Positions 1-12,219 of a stretch of 64,000 nt of DNA are shown here, in pieces. The notes below the pieces were generated by a model. The model was not told the origin of the DNA. It saw nothing but the letters and a program-made list of their open reading frames with translations, and searched no databases. A program made the position numbers and the translations under genes. The DNA is from Triticum aestivum. Its lineage: Eukaryota; Streptophyta; Magnoliopsida; Poales; Poaceae. Numbering within the stretch: position 1 is the first letter of the stretch; each line of letters starts with the position of its first letter. The stretch lies in assembly GCF_018294505.1 (NCBI RefSeq), contig NC_057796.1:271014458-271078457 (forward strand). Direction: 5' to 3'.

Positions 1-720
1 AACAGGTCTGGTGTCCTGAAGAAGACGGCGTGGCCGAAACAGAGCTCGCGACGACGTAGCCCGAGACAAGTCCATGACGAGCAGATCTTTCCGTTGCACA
101 AGTCCTCGGCGTCCCGATTGCGACGAACAGGTCGGTGGTCTTGCTTACCGGAGGAGACGGGGTAGCAGAACCGGAGCTCGCGACGAAATAGCCGAGTCAA
201 GTCCATGGCGAACAGGTCTCTCTAGTGCACAAGTCTATGGCGTCCCGATCACGGCGAATAGGTCGGTGGTCTTGCTTACCGGAGGAGACGGGGTGGCGGA
301 GCCGTAGCTCGCGACGATGTAGCCCGAGTCAAGTCCATGGCAAACAGGTCCCCGGTGCACAAGTCTTTGGCGTCCCGATCGCGCTGAACAGGTCGGTGGT
401 CTTGCTTACCGGAGGAGACTATGTGGAGGAACCGGAGCTCGTGCCGACGTAGCCCGAGTCAAGTCCATGGCGAACAGGTCTCTCTAGTGCACAAGTCATT
501 GCCGTCCCGATCGCGGCGAACAGGTTGGTGGCCTTGCTTACCGGAGGAGACGGGGTGGCGGAACTGGACCTCGCGACGACGTAGCCCAAGTCAAGTCCAT
601 GGCGAACAGGTTTCTCCAGTGCACAAGTCTTTGGCATCCCGATCGCGGTGAACAGGTCGGTGGTCTTGCTTACCGGAGGAGACGATGTCAAGTAACCGGA
701 GCTCGCGACAACGTAGCCCG
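1..720. repeat. Tandem array of a ~130-bp unit (about 5.5 copies)
   Basis: The landmark GGTCTTGCTTACCGGAGGAG recurs near 137, 268, 398, 532 (one mismatch) and 662, giving spacings of about 130-134 bp. Each unit also carries a GTCCATGGCGAACAGGTC-like stretch and a CGTCCCGATCGCG-like stretch. Units differ by scattered substitutions and small indels. Short reading frames cross it in several phases but none looks conserved, so I read it as a non-coding minisatellite-like block, probably inside an old retroelement. The array is cut by the left edge of the window. Confidence 0.85.
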
Positions 721-1380
721 AGATAACTCCATGGCGAACATGTCTCTTCGACGCACAGGACCACGACTAACAGGTCCATGGCAAACAAGTCACCGGCGTA
801 CAGGTCTTTTGCTACCTTTTGTCGGAGGGGACGACATTGGCGGAACCAGAGCTCACGATGTTGCAGCCCAAGGCCGGTCCCTCCTTCGAGAGGCACACCC
901 GCCATGGACGACAGGTCCTGCGTACGGGTGCTACTGTACAGGTCCATGGTGTCGCCGGCGTACAGGTCACCCTTTGGTGTAGCACCTACTGAGGCGGCAC
1001 GGCCTCTAAGACACCACCTTTCGTTGACCCCATTAGGAGGCACCCTTGTCTTGGCAAACCACGAAACCTGGGGTCCGGCTGAGACAAGGCAATGCAACAA
1101 ATACGATCATCCCTCCACAAGTTCGCCAGACGGGGCACCTTGATAAAGCGGACTGTCATAGACTTGGCGTTCAATCAAGTGAGGCGCACTCTTCATGGTG
1201 GATAGATTCTTGGCGTACAGGCCTCGACGTACAGGTCAATGGCGTCACCGACGTTCAGGTCACCCTTTGGTGTAGCATCAAACAAGGCGATGCGGTCTCC
1301 ACGATAACACCTTTCCACGGCCCTATGAGGCGGTGCTCTTTGTCTTAACGGACCGCCCAATACTTAACGTCTAGCCGAGA
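721..1380. repeat. Degenerate continuation of the array with a ~293-bp spaced duplication
   Basis: The ACAGGTC motif continues irregularly. A longer block containing AGGTCACCCTTTGGTGTAGC occurs at about 964 and again at about 1257, followed in both by a degraded GAGGCGGnnC...ACACCnnTT segment. This suggests an older, larger repeat unit. I see no coding signal. Confidence 0.5.
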
Positions 1381-2032
1381 TGAGGCGCCAACCACACCAG
1401 CCATGCCGATATCAGCGTGCGACGGTTCTACAACGACGCCGGTCTCCGAAGCAACTACTCCCGCGAGGCATACCCCTTGCATACCCTGACAAGTCGTCTA
1501 GGTTGTCTAGAAGTCTAAGCCGAGCAGGACCCATGCAACTTCAACCCCAACTACATCATCGCCACCAAGACCGATGAGGCGTGACAGCGAGGGCGGACAT
1601 GGCTAGCAGAAAGCCATGTTTTGAGCGGCGCGTGTACCAACGAGGACACGGGCTCTGCCGCTGCCCATACACCACCATCATCATGCATGGGGAACGCAAG
1701 GCGAAGACGACAAAGACGACCACACGGCTTAATCGGAGGTATCTCAGGGAGCAACCCACGGGAGTAATTAACTTGGAGCCTTCCGAGGCCCCGGGAACCA
1801 AGAGACTGCAATCGCAACAGTTAGGCAGGCCACGCTAGTAGGCCATGGAGCGCATATTTAAAGGGATCTTGTATTTTTGTTTCTCCATTGAGAGATTAAT
1901 AAACTGCATGTTTCCCTATCTTTACCTGTGTACTTAGTACACTGGCACGCCCGCAACATTTTATTTCTCCTGGTGCGTAGAGAGATAATAATATAATAAC
2001 CCATGTTATTTTTATTGTTTCTCATTTCAAAA
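1381..2032 (+). other. Possible retroelement LTR tail
   Basis: A TATA-like ATATTTAAAGG (about 1854), an AATAAA polyadenylation-like signal (about 1908) and a CAACA end (near 1960) resemble the R/U5 end of an LTR, plausibly of the element that carries the tandem array. The sequence then runs into the broken end of the next LTR at 2033. No reading frame here looks real. Orientation and identity are inference. Confidence 0.35.
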
Positions 2033-3659
2033 AACGCGGTTGGAGGAGTCGTACACGCAGCGATTCAGATCGCGGTCGATTCCGATCTAAGCGCCGAACA
2101 ACGGTGCCTCCGCGTTCAACACACGTGCAGCCCGGTGACGTCTCCCGCGCCTTGATCCAGCAAGGAGGAGGGAGTGGTTGGGGAAGACAACTCCAGCAGC
2201 AGCACGACGGCGTGGTGGTGGTGGAGCAGCGTGGTTTCCAGCAGGGCTTCGCCAAGCACTACGAAGGACGAGGATGTGGAGAGGTAGGGCTGCGCTGAGA
2301 GAGAGAGACTCGTGTGTTTGGCAGCCCCAAAACCCTCACTATATATAGGAGGAGGGGAGGAGGGTGCGCCCCCTCTAGGGGGGCGGCAGCCCTAGATGGG
2401 ATGGAGGGGGGCGGCCAAGAGGGGGAGAGAGGGGGGCGCGCCCTAGGGTGGGCCTTAGGCCCATCTGCGCCTAGGGTTTCCCCCTTCTCCTCTTTGCTGC
2501 GCCTTGGGCCTTGGTGGGAGGTGCACCAGCCCACTCAGGGGCTGGTCCCTTCCCACTCTTGGCCCATGCAAGCCTCCGGGGCTGGTGGCCCCTCCCGATG
2601 GACCCCCGGAACCCTGCGGTGGTCCTGGTACATTACCGGTGACGCCCGAAACACTTCCGGTGGTCAAAACCTCACTTCCTATATATTATTCTTTACCTAC
2701 GGACCATTCCGGAACTCCTCGTGACGTCTGGGATCTCATCCGGGACTCCGAACAACATTCGGTAACCACGTACAAACTTTCCCTATAACCCTAACATCAT
2801 CGAACCTTAAGTGTGTAGACCCTACGGGGTCGGGAGGCATGTAGACATGACCGAGACATCTCTCTGGTCAATAACCAACAGCGGGATCTGGATACCCATG
2901 TTGGCTCCTACATGTTCCACGATGATCTTATCAGATGAACCACGATGTCGAGGATTCAATCAATCCCATGTACTATTCCCTTTGTCTACCGGTATGATAC
3001 TTGCCCGAGATTCGATCGTCGGTATCCCTATACCTTGTTCAATCTCGTTACCGGCAAGTCTCTTTTACTCGATCCGTAACACATCATCCCGTGATCAACT
3101 CCTTGGTCACATTGAGCTCATTATGATGATGTCCTACCGAGTGGGCCTAGAGATACCTCTCCGTCACACGGAGTGACAAGTCCCAGTCTTGATTCGTGCC
3201 AACCCAACAGACACTTTCGGAGATACCCGTAGTGCACCTTTATAGCCACCCAGTTACGTTGTGACGTTTGGCACACCCAAAGCATTCCTACGGTATCCGG
3301 GAGTTGCACAATCTCATGGTCTAAGGAAATGATACTTGACATTAGAAAAGCTTTAGCACACGAACTACACGATCTTGTGCTATGCTTAGGATTGGGTCTT
3401 GTCCATCACATCATTCTCCTAATGATGTGATCCCGTTATCAATGACATCCAATGTCCATGGTCAGGAAACCGTAACCATCTATTGATCAACGAGCTAGTC
3501 AACTAGAGGCTCACTAGGGACATGTTGTGGTCTATGTATTCACACATGTATTACGATTTCCGGATAACACAATTATAGCATGAACAATAGACAATTATCA
3601 TGAACAAGGAAATATAATAATAACCATTTTATTATTGCCTCTAGGGTATATTTCCAACA
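2033..3659 (-). repeat. 3' LTR of element 1 (truncated)
   Basis: On the minus strand it begins TGTTGGAAATATACCC at 3659, directly after the PPT-like AAGTGGGAGAC (about 3660-3670). It matches the other LTR (27409-29052) closely throughout. The TATA-like ATATATAG lies near 2340. The distal end is lost: homology begins at AACGCGG (2033), preceded by unrelated DNA with only a short A-run of microhomology. Open frames seen across this LTR are shadows. Confidence 0.9.
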
Positions 3660-3691
3660 GTCTCCCACTTGCACTAGAGTCAATAATCTAG

Positions 3692-6600
3692 TTACATTGT
3701 GATGAATCGAACACCCATAGAGTTCTGGTGTTGATCGTGTTTTGCTCGTGGAAGAGGTTTAGTCAATGGATCTGCGACATTCAGGTCCGTATGCACTTTA
3801 CAAATATCTATGTCTCCATCTTGAACATTTTCACAAATGGAGTTGAAGAGACGCTTGATATGCCTGGTCTTCTTGTGAAACCTGGGCTCCTTGGCCAGGG
3901 CAATAGCTCCAGTGTTGTCACAGAAGAGAGTCATCGGCCCCGACGCATTGGGAATAACTCCTAGGTCGGTAATGAACTCCTTCATCCAGATTGCTTCATG
4001 TGCTGCCTCCTAGGCTGCCATGTACTCCGCTTCACATGTAGATCCCGCCACGACGCTTTGCTTGCAACTGCACCAGCTGATTGCCCCACCATTCAAAATA
4101 TACGTGTATCCGGTTTGTGACTTGGAGTCATCCAGATCTGTGTCGAAGCTAGCATCGACGTAACCCTTTACGATGAGCTCTTCGTCACCTCCATAAACGA
4201 GAAACATATCCTTAGTCCTTTTCAGGTACTTTAGGATGTTCTTGACCACTGTCCAGTGTTCCATGCCGGGATTACTTTGGTACCTTCCTACCAAACTTAC
4301 GGCGAGGTTCACATCAGGTCTGGTACATAGCATGGCATACATAATAGACCCTATGGCCGAGGCATAGGGGATGACACTCATCTTTTCTCTATCTTCTGCC
4401 GTGGTCGGGCATTGAGCCATGCTCAATCTCACACCTTGCAATACCGGCAAGAACCCCTTCTTGGACTGATCCATATTGAACTTCTTCAATATCTTGTCAA
4501 GGTATGTGCTTTGTGAAAGACCAATGAGGCATCTCGATCTATCTCTATAGATCTTGATGCCTAATATGTAAGCAACTTCTCCAAGGTCCTTCATTGAAAA
4601 ACACTTATTCAAGTAGGCCTTTATGCTTTCCAAGAAGTCTATATCATTTCCCATCAATAGTATGTCATCCACATATAATATGAGAAATGCTATAGAGCTC
4701 CCACTCACTTTCTTGTAAACACAGGCTTCTCCATAAATCTGCGTAAACCCAAATGCTTTGATCATCTCATCAAAGCGAATGTTCCAACTCCGAGATGCCT
4801 GCACCAGCCCATAGATTGAGCGTTGGAGCTTGCATACCTTGTCAGCATTCTTAGGATCGACAAAACCTTCCGGCTGCATCATATACAATTCTTCCTTAAG
4901 GAAACCATTAAGGAATGCCGTTTTGACGTCCATTTGCCATATCTCATAATCATAGAATGCGACAATTGCTAACATGATTCAGACGGACTTCAGCTTCGCT
5001 ACGGGTGAGAAGGTCTCATCATAGTCAACCCCTTGAACTTTTCGATAACCCTTAGAGACAAACCGAGCCTTATAGATGGTCACATTACCATCCGCGTATG
5101 TCTTCTTCTTAAAGATCCATTTATTCTCTATGGCTCGCCGATCATCGGGCAAGTCTGTCAAAGTCCATACTTTGTTTTCATACATGGATCCTATCTCGGA
5201 TTTCATGGCTTCAAGCCATTTGTTGGAATCTAGGCCCGCCATCGCCTCTTCATAGTTCGAAGGTTCACCGTTGTCCAACAACATTATTTCTAGGACAGGG
5301 TTGCCATACCATTTTGGTGTGGAACGTGTCCTTGTGGACCTACGAAGTTCAGTAGTAACTTGATCCGAAGTTCCTTGATCATCATCATTAACTTCCTCTC
5401 TAGTCGGTGCAGGCACCATAGAAACATTTTCTTGAGCTGCGCTACTTTCCGATTCAAGAGGCAGTACTTCATCAAGTTCGACTTTCCTCCCACTTACTTC
5501 TTTCGAGAGAAACTCTTTCTCTAGAAAGGATCCATTCTTGGCAACAAAGATCTTGACTTCGGATCTGAGGTAGAAGGTATACCCAATAGTTTCCTTAGGG
5601 TATCCTATGAACATGCATTTTTCCGACTTGGGTTCGAGCTTTTCAGGTTGAAGTTTCTTGACATAAGCATCGCATCCCCAAACTTTCAGAAATGACAGCT
5701 TAGGTTTCTTCCCAAACCATAATTCATACGGTGTCGTCTCAATGGATTTTGACGGAGCCCTATTTAAAGTGAATGCGGCAGTCTCTAAAGCATAACCCCA
5801 AAATGATAATGGTAGATCGGTAAGAGACATCATAGATCACACCATATCTAATAGAGTGCGATTACGATGTTCGGACACACCATTATGCTGAGGTGTTCCA
5901 GGCGGCGTGAGTTGTGAAACAATTCCACATTTCCTTAAGTGCGTGCCAAAATCGTAAGAACTTTATTTTCCTGTCACGTTGATTCTCAACCTCACTCTGA
6001 AATTCCTTGAACTTTTCAAAGGTCTCAGACTTGTGTTTTATTAAGTAGACATACCCATATCTACTTAAGTCATCAGTGAGGGTGAGAACATAACGATAAC
6101 CACCGCGAGCCTCAAGGCTCATTGGACCGCACACATCAGTATGTATGATCTCCAATAAGTTGGTTGCTCTCTCCATTGTTTCGGAGAACGGAGTCTTGGT
6201 CATTTTGCCCATGAGGCATGGTTCACACGTGTCAAATGATTCATAATCAAGAGACTCCAAAAGTCCATCTGCATGGAGTTTCTTCATGCGTTTGACACCA
6301 ATGTGACCAAGGCGGCAGAGTGACAAGTATGTGGGACTATCATTATCAACCTTACATCTTTTGGCATTCACATTATGAATATGTGTAACATCGCGTTCGA
6401 GATTCAATAAGAATAAACCATTGACCAGTGGGGCATGACCATAAAAAATATCTCTCATATAAATAGAACAACCATTATTCTCATATTTAAATGAGTAGCC
6501 ATCTCGCATTAAGCAAGATCCAGATACAATGTTCATGCTCAAAGCTGGCACTAAATAACAATTATTGAGGTTTAAAACTAATCCCGTAGGTCAATGTAGA

Positions 6601-6764
6601 GGTAGCGTGCCGACGGCGATCACAGCGACCTTGGAACCATTCCCGACGCGCATCGTCACCTCGTCCTTCGCCAGCCTTCGCTTATTCCGTAGCTCCTGTT
6701 TTGAGTTACAAATATGAGCAACCGCACCGGTATCAAATACCTAGGAGCTACTACGTGTGCTGGT
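3692..6764 (-). pseudogene. Element 1 pol (protease end, integrase, RT, RNase H), broken
   Basis: Reading down the minus strand: protease with its DTG active site near 6735, preceded by an in-frame TAG where the family has Trp; GAG-pre-integrase and the HHCC finger (about 6550-6240); integrase core with the first Asp intact in HTDVCGPM; then a small deletion near 5950 that removes the SDRGGEY region and shifts the frame. 5833-4979 covers the integrase C-terminus and the start of RT. 4975-4010 is RT with the YVDD catalytic box (LILYVDDILLMG) and RNase H; 3985-3692 finishes RNase H. Stops at about 4976-4978 (TGA) and 4007-4009 (TAG) look like deamination-type changes. No function is possible as it stands. 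Confidence 0.9.
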
Positions 6765-8498
6765 TGTTGGGGAACATAGTAATTTCAAAAAAAATCCTAC
6801 GCACACGCAAGATCATGGTGATGCATAGCAACGAGAGGGGAGAGTGTTGTCCACGTACCCTCGTAGACCGAAAACGGAAGCGTTAGCACAACGTGGTTCA
6901 TGTAGTCGTACGTATTCACGATCCGACTGATCCATGTACCGAACGTACGGCACCTCCGAGTTCAGCACACGTTCAGCTCGATGACGTCCCGCGAACTCCG
7001 ATCCAGCAGAGCTTCACGGGAGAGTTCCGTCAGCATGATGGCATGATGACGGTGATGATGTTGCTACCGACGTAGGGCTTCGCCTAAGCACCGCTACGAT
7101 ATGACCGAGGTGGAATATGGTGGAGGGGGCACCGCACACGGCTAAGAGATCAAGAGATCAATTGTTGTGTCTAGAGGTGCCCCCTGCCCCCGTATATAAA
7201 GGAGCAAGGGGGGAGAGGCGGCCGGCCAAGGAGGGCGCGCCAAGGGGGGAGTCCTACTCCCACCAGGAGTAGGACTCCTCCTTTCCTTGTTGGAGTAGGA
7301 GAAGGGAAGGAAGGGACAGAGGAGGAGAAAGAAAAAGGGGGGCGCCCCCCTCCTTGTCCAATTCGGACTAGAGGGGGAGGGGCGCGCGGCTGCCCTGGCC
7401 GCCCCTCCTCTTCTCCCACTAAGGCCCATTAGGCCCAATATACTCCCCGGGGGGTTCCGGTAACCCCCCGGTACTCCAATAAATGTCTGAAACCTCCCAA
7501 AACACTTCCCGTGTCCGAACATAGTCATCCAATATATCAATCTTTACGTCTCGACCATTTCGAGACTCCTCATCATGTCCGTGATCATATCCGGGACTTC
7601 GAACTACCTTCGGTACATCAAAACACAAAAACTCATAATACCGATCGTCACCAAACTTTAAGCGTGCGGACCCTACGGGTTCGAGAACTATGTAGACATG
7701 ACCGAGACACATCTCCGGTCAATAACCAATAGCGGAACCTGGATGCTCATATTCGTTCCCACATATTCTACGAAGATCTTTATCGGTCAAACCGCATAAC
7801 AACATACGTTGTTCCCTTTGTCATCGGTATGTTACTTGCCCGAGATTCGATCGTCGGTATCTCAATACCTAGTTCAATCTCGTTACCGGCAAGTCTCTTT
7901 ACTCGTTATGTAATGCAGCATCCCGCAACTAAATCATTAGTCACATTGCTTGCAAGGCTTATAGTGATGTGTATTACCGAGAGGGCCTAGAGATACCTCT
8001 CCGACAATCGGAGTGACAAATCCTAATCTCGAAATACGCCAACTCAACAAGTACCTTCGGAGACACCTGTAGAGCACCTTTATAATCACCCAATTACGTT
8101 GTGACGTTTGGTAGCACACGAAGTGTTCCTCCATTAAACGGGAGTTGCATAATCTCATAGTCATAGGAACATGTATAAGTCATGAAGAAAGCAATAGCAA
8201 CATACTAAACGATCAAGTGCTAAGCTAACGGAATGGGTCAAGTCAATCACATCATTCTCCTAATGATGTGATCCCGTTTAATCAAATGAAAACTCATGTC
8301 TATGGTTAGGAAACTCAACCATCTTTGATCAACGAGCTAGTTAAGTAGAGGCATACTAGTGACACTATGTTTGTCTATGTATTCACACATGTATTATGTT
8401 TCCGGTTAATACAATTCTAGCATGAATAATAAACATTTATCATGATATAAGGAAATAAATAATAACTTTATTATTTCCTCTAGGGCATATTTCCTTTA
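6765..8498 (-). repeat. 3' LTR of element 2
   Basis: 1,734 bp, from TGTTGGGGAACATAG to CATATTTCCTTTA; its outer minus-strand start is TAAAGG where the sister LTR has TGAAGG, so the canonical TG is mutated. The PPT-like AAGTGGGAGAC follows at 8499-8509. TATA-like GTATATAAAG is near 7192-7201 and a 13-bp perfect inverted repeat lies at 7248-7278. Confidence 0.92.
7248..7278. promoter_or_regulatory. Perfect 13-bp inverted repeat upstream of the element 2 LTR TATA box
   Basis: Arms 7248-7260 (GGAGTCCTACTCC) and 7266-7278 (GGAGTAGGACTCC) flank a 5-nt loop. On the minus strand it sits about 48 bp upstream of the TATA-like site (7192-7201). The same arms are conserved in the other LTR around 13929-13959. 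It could form a cruciform or bind a dimeric factor; role unknown. Confidence 0.75.
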
Positions 8499-10991
8499 GT
8501 CTCCCACTTGCACTAGAGTCAATAATCTAGATTACACAGTAATGATTCTAACACCCATGGAGTCTTGGTGTTGATCATGTTTTGCTCGTGGAAGAGGCTT
8601 AGTCAACAGGTCTGCAACATTCAGATCCGTATGTATCTTGCAAATCTCTATGTCTCCCGCCTGGACTTGGTCCCGGATGGAATTGAAGCGTCTCTTGATG
8701 TGCTTGGTTCTCTTGTGAAATCTGGATTCCTTTGCCAAGGCAATTGCACCAGTATTGTCACAAAAGATTTTCATTGGTCCCGATGCACTAGGTATGACAC
8801 CTAGATTGGATATGAACTCCTTCATCCAGACTCCTTCATTTGCTGCTTCCGAAGCATCTATGTACTCCGCTTCACACGTAGATCCCGCCACGACGCTTTG
8901 TTTAGAACTACACCAACTGACAGCTCCACGGTTCAATATAAACACGTATCCGGTTTGCGATTTAGAATCGTCCGGATAAGTGTCAAAGCTTGCATCGATA
9001 TAACCATTTACGACGAGCTCTTTGTCACCTCCATAAACGAGAAACATATCCTTAGTCCTTTTCAGGTATTTCAGGATGTTCTTGACCGCTGTCCAGTGAT
9101 CCACTCTTGGATTACTTTGGTACCTCCCTGCTAGGCTAATAGCAAGACACACATCAGGTCTGGTACACAGCATTGCATACATGATACAGCCTATGGCTGA
9201 AGCATAGGTAACATCTTTCATTTTCTCTCTATCTTCTGCAGTGGTCGGGCATTGAGTCTGACTCAATTTCACACCTTGTAACACAGGCAAGAACCCTTTC
9301 TTTGTCAAGGTATGTTCTTTGTGAAAGTTCTATCAAGCATCTTGATCTATCTCTATAGATCTTGATGCCCAATATGTAAGCAGCTTCACCGAGGTCTTTC
9401 ATTGAAAAAATCTTATTCAAGTATCCTTTTATGTTATCCAGAAATTCTATATCATTTCCAATCAGTAATATGTCATCCACATATAATATTAGAAATGCTA
9501 CAGAGCTCCCACTCACTTTCTTGTAAATACAGGCTTCTCCAAAAATTTGTATAAAACCATATGCTTTGATCACGCTATCAAAACGTTTATTCCAACTCCG
9601 AGAAGCTTGCACCAGTTCATAAATGGATCGCAGGAGCTTGCACACTTTGTTAGCTCCCTTTGGATCGACAAAACCTTCTGGTTGCATAATATACAACTCT
9701 TCTTCCAGAAATCCATTCAGGAATGCAGTTTTGACATCCATTTGCCAAATTTCATAATCATAAAATGCGGCAATTGCTAACATGATTCGGACAGACTTAA
9801 GCATCGCTACGGCTGAGAAAATCTCATCGTAGTCAATCCCTTGAACTTGTCGAAAACCTTTCGCAACAAGTCAAGCTTTATAGACAGTAACATTACCGCC
9901 AGCGTCAGTCTTCTTCTTGAAGATCCATTTATTCTCTATGGCTTGCCGATCATCGGGCAAGTCAACCAAAGTCCACACTTTGTTCTTATACATGGATCCC
10001 ATCTCATATTTCATGGCCTCAAGCCATTTTGCGGAATCTGGGCTCATCATCGCTTCCTCATAGTTCGTAGGTTCGTCATGGTCAAGTAACATGACCTCCA
10101 GAACAGGATTACCGTACCACTCTGGTGCGGATCTTACTCTGGTTGACCTACGGGTTCAGTAGTAACTTGATCTGAAGTTATATGATCATCATCATTAGCT
10201 TCCTCACTAATTCGTGTAGGAGTAACCGGAACCGGTTTCTGTGATGAACTACTTTGGTTTCTTGCCAAACCACAGTTCATAAGGCGTCGTCTCAATGGAT
10301 TTTGATGGTGCCCTATTTAACGTGAACGCAGTCGTCTCTAAAGCATAACCCCAAAACGATAGCGGTAAATCAGTAAGAGACATCATAGATCACACCATAT
10401 CTAGTAAATTACGATTATGACGTTCGGACACACGATTACGCTGTGGTGTTCCGAGTGGCGTGAGTTGTGAAACTATTCCGCATTGTTTCAAATGTAGACC
10501 AAACTCGTAACTCAAATATTCTCCTCCACGATCAGATCGTAGAAACTTTATTTTCTTGTTATGATGATTTTCCACTTCACTCTGAAATTCTTTGAACTTT
10601 TCAAATGTTTCGGACTTATGTTTCATTAAGTAGATATACCCATATCTGCTCAAATCATCTGCGAAGGTGAGAAAATAATGATACCTGCCGCGAGCCTCAA
10701 ATTCATCGGACCACATACATTAGTATGTATGATCTCCAACAAATCTATTGCTCGCTCCATTGTTCCAGAGAACGACGCTTTAGTCATCTTGCCCATAAGG
10801 CATGGTTCGCAAGTACCAAGTGATTCATAATCAAGTGATTCCAAAAGTCCATCAGTATGGAGTTTCTTCATGCGCTTTACACCAATATGACCCAAACGGC
10901 AGTGCCACAAATAAGTTGCACTATCATTATCAACTCTGCATCTTTTGGCTTCAACATTATGAATATGTGTATCACTACTATCGAGATTCAA
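8499..10991 (-). pseudogene. Element 2 pol (integrase, RT, RNase H), broken
   Basis: Pieces read down the minus strand: 10991-10650 GAG-pre-integrase and HHCC finger, where the integrase first catalytic Asp is replaced by Asn (HTNVCGPM); 10716-10390 integrase core with SDRGGEY and the Glu-containing VSERHNRN; a deletion of roughly 260 bp near 10250 relative to element 1; 10092-9871 and 9804-9305 RT with YVDD (LILYVDDILLIG); a short deletion near 9305; 9308-8532 RT end and RNase H (GSTCEAEY), closing at the family stop. At least four frame breaks are present. Confidence 0.9.
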
Positions 10992-12219
10992 AAAAATAGA
11001 CCACTCTTCAAGGGTGCATGACCATAAAAGATATTACTCATATAAATAGAACAACCATTATTCTCATATTTAAATGAATAACCGTCTCGCATCAAACAAG
11101 ATCCAGATATAATGTTCATGCTTAACGCTGGCACCAAATAATAATTATTTAGGTCTAAAACTAATCCCGAAGGTAGATGTAGAGGTAGCGTGCCGACGGC
11201 AATCACATCGACTTTGGAACCATTTCCCACGCGCATCGTCACCTCGTCCTTAGCCAGTCTTCGCTTAATCCGTAGTCCCTGTTTCGAGTTGCAAATATTA
11301 GCAACAGAACCAGTATCAAATACCCAGGTGCTACTGCGAGATCTAGTAAGGTACACATCAATAACATGTATATCACATATACCTTTGTTCACATTACCAT
11401 CCTTCTTATCCGCCAAATACTTGGGGCAGTTCTGCTTCCAGTGACCAGTCTGTTTGCAGTAGAAGCACTCAGTCTCAGGCTTAGGTGCAGACTTGGGTTT
11501 CTTCTCCTGAGCAGCAACTTGTTTGCCGTTCTTCTTGAAGTTCCCCTTCTTCTTCCCTTTACCCTTTTTCTTGAAACTGGTGGTCTTGTTGACCATCAAC
11601 ACTTGATGCTCCTTCTTGATTTCTACCTCCACAGCTTTTAGCATTGCGGAGAGATCGGGAATTGTCTTATCCATCCCTTGCATATTATAGTTCATCACGA
11701 AGCTCTTGTAGCTTGGTGGCAGTGATTGAAGAATTCTGTCAATGACACTATCATCCGGAAGATTAACTCCAGTTGAATCAAGTGATTGCATACCAGACAT
11801 TCTGAGTATATGTTCACTGACAGAACTATTCTCCTCCATCTTACAGCTGTAGAACTTATTGGAGACTTCATATCTCTCAATCCGGGCATTTGCTTGAAAT
11901 ATTAACTTCAACTCCTGGAACATCTCATATGCTCCATGACGTTCAAAACGTCGTTGAAGTCCCGGTTCTAAGCCGTAAAGCATGGCACACTGAACTATCG
12001 AGTAGTCATCAGCTTTGCTCTGCCAGACGTTCTTAACATCTCAGTTGCATCTGCAGCAGGCCTGGCACCCAGCGGTGCTTCCAGGACGTAATTCTTCTGT
12101 GCAGCAAGGAGGATAATCCTCAAGTTACGAACCCAGTCCGTGTAATTGCCACCATCATCTTTCAACTTTGCTTTCTCAAGGAACGCATTAAAATTCAACG
12201 GAACAATAGCACGGGCCAT
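10988..12219 (-). pseudogene. Element 2 gag-protease, frameshifted
   Basis: Gag starts at ATG 12219 (FNAFLEKAKLKDDGGNYTDW) and loses frame near 12040. 11983-10988 is one open stretch with the capsid region, Lys-rich linker, CCHC knuckle (CFYCKQTGHWKQNC, near 11450) and an intact protease active site (STWVFDTGSVANIC, near 11310). It overlaps the next fragment by a few bases because of a frameshift. Element 2's protease keeps the Trp that is a stop in element 1. Confidence 0.9.

Noticed and set aside
1..720. Tandem array as a repeat-protein gene
   Set aside because: The ~130-bp unit is not a multiple of three in all steps (130, 131, 134), so no phase is kept, and stops occur in all frames.
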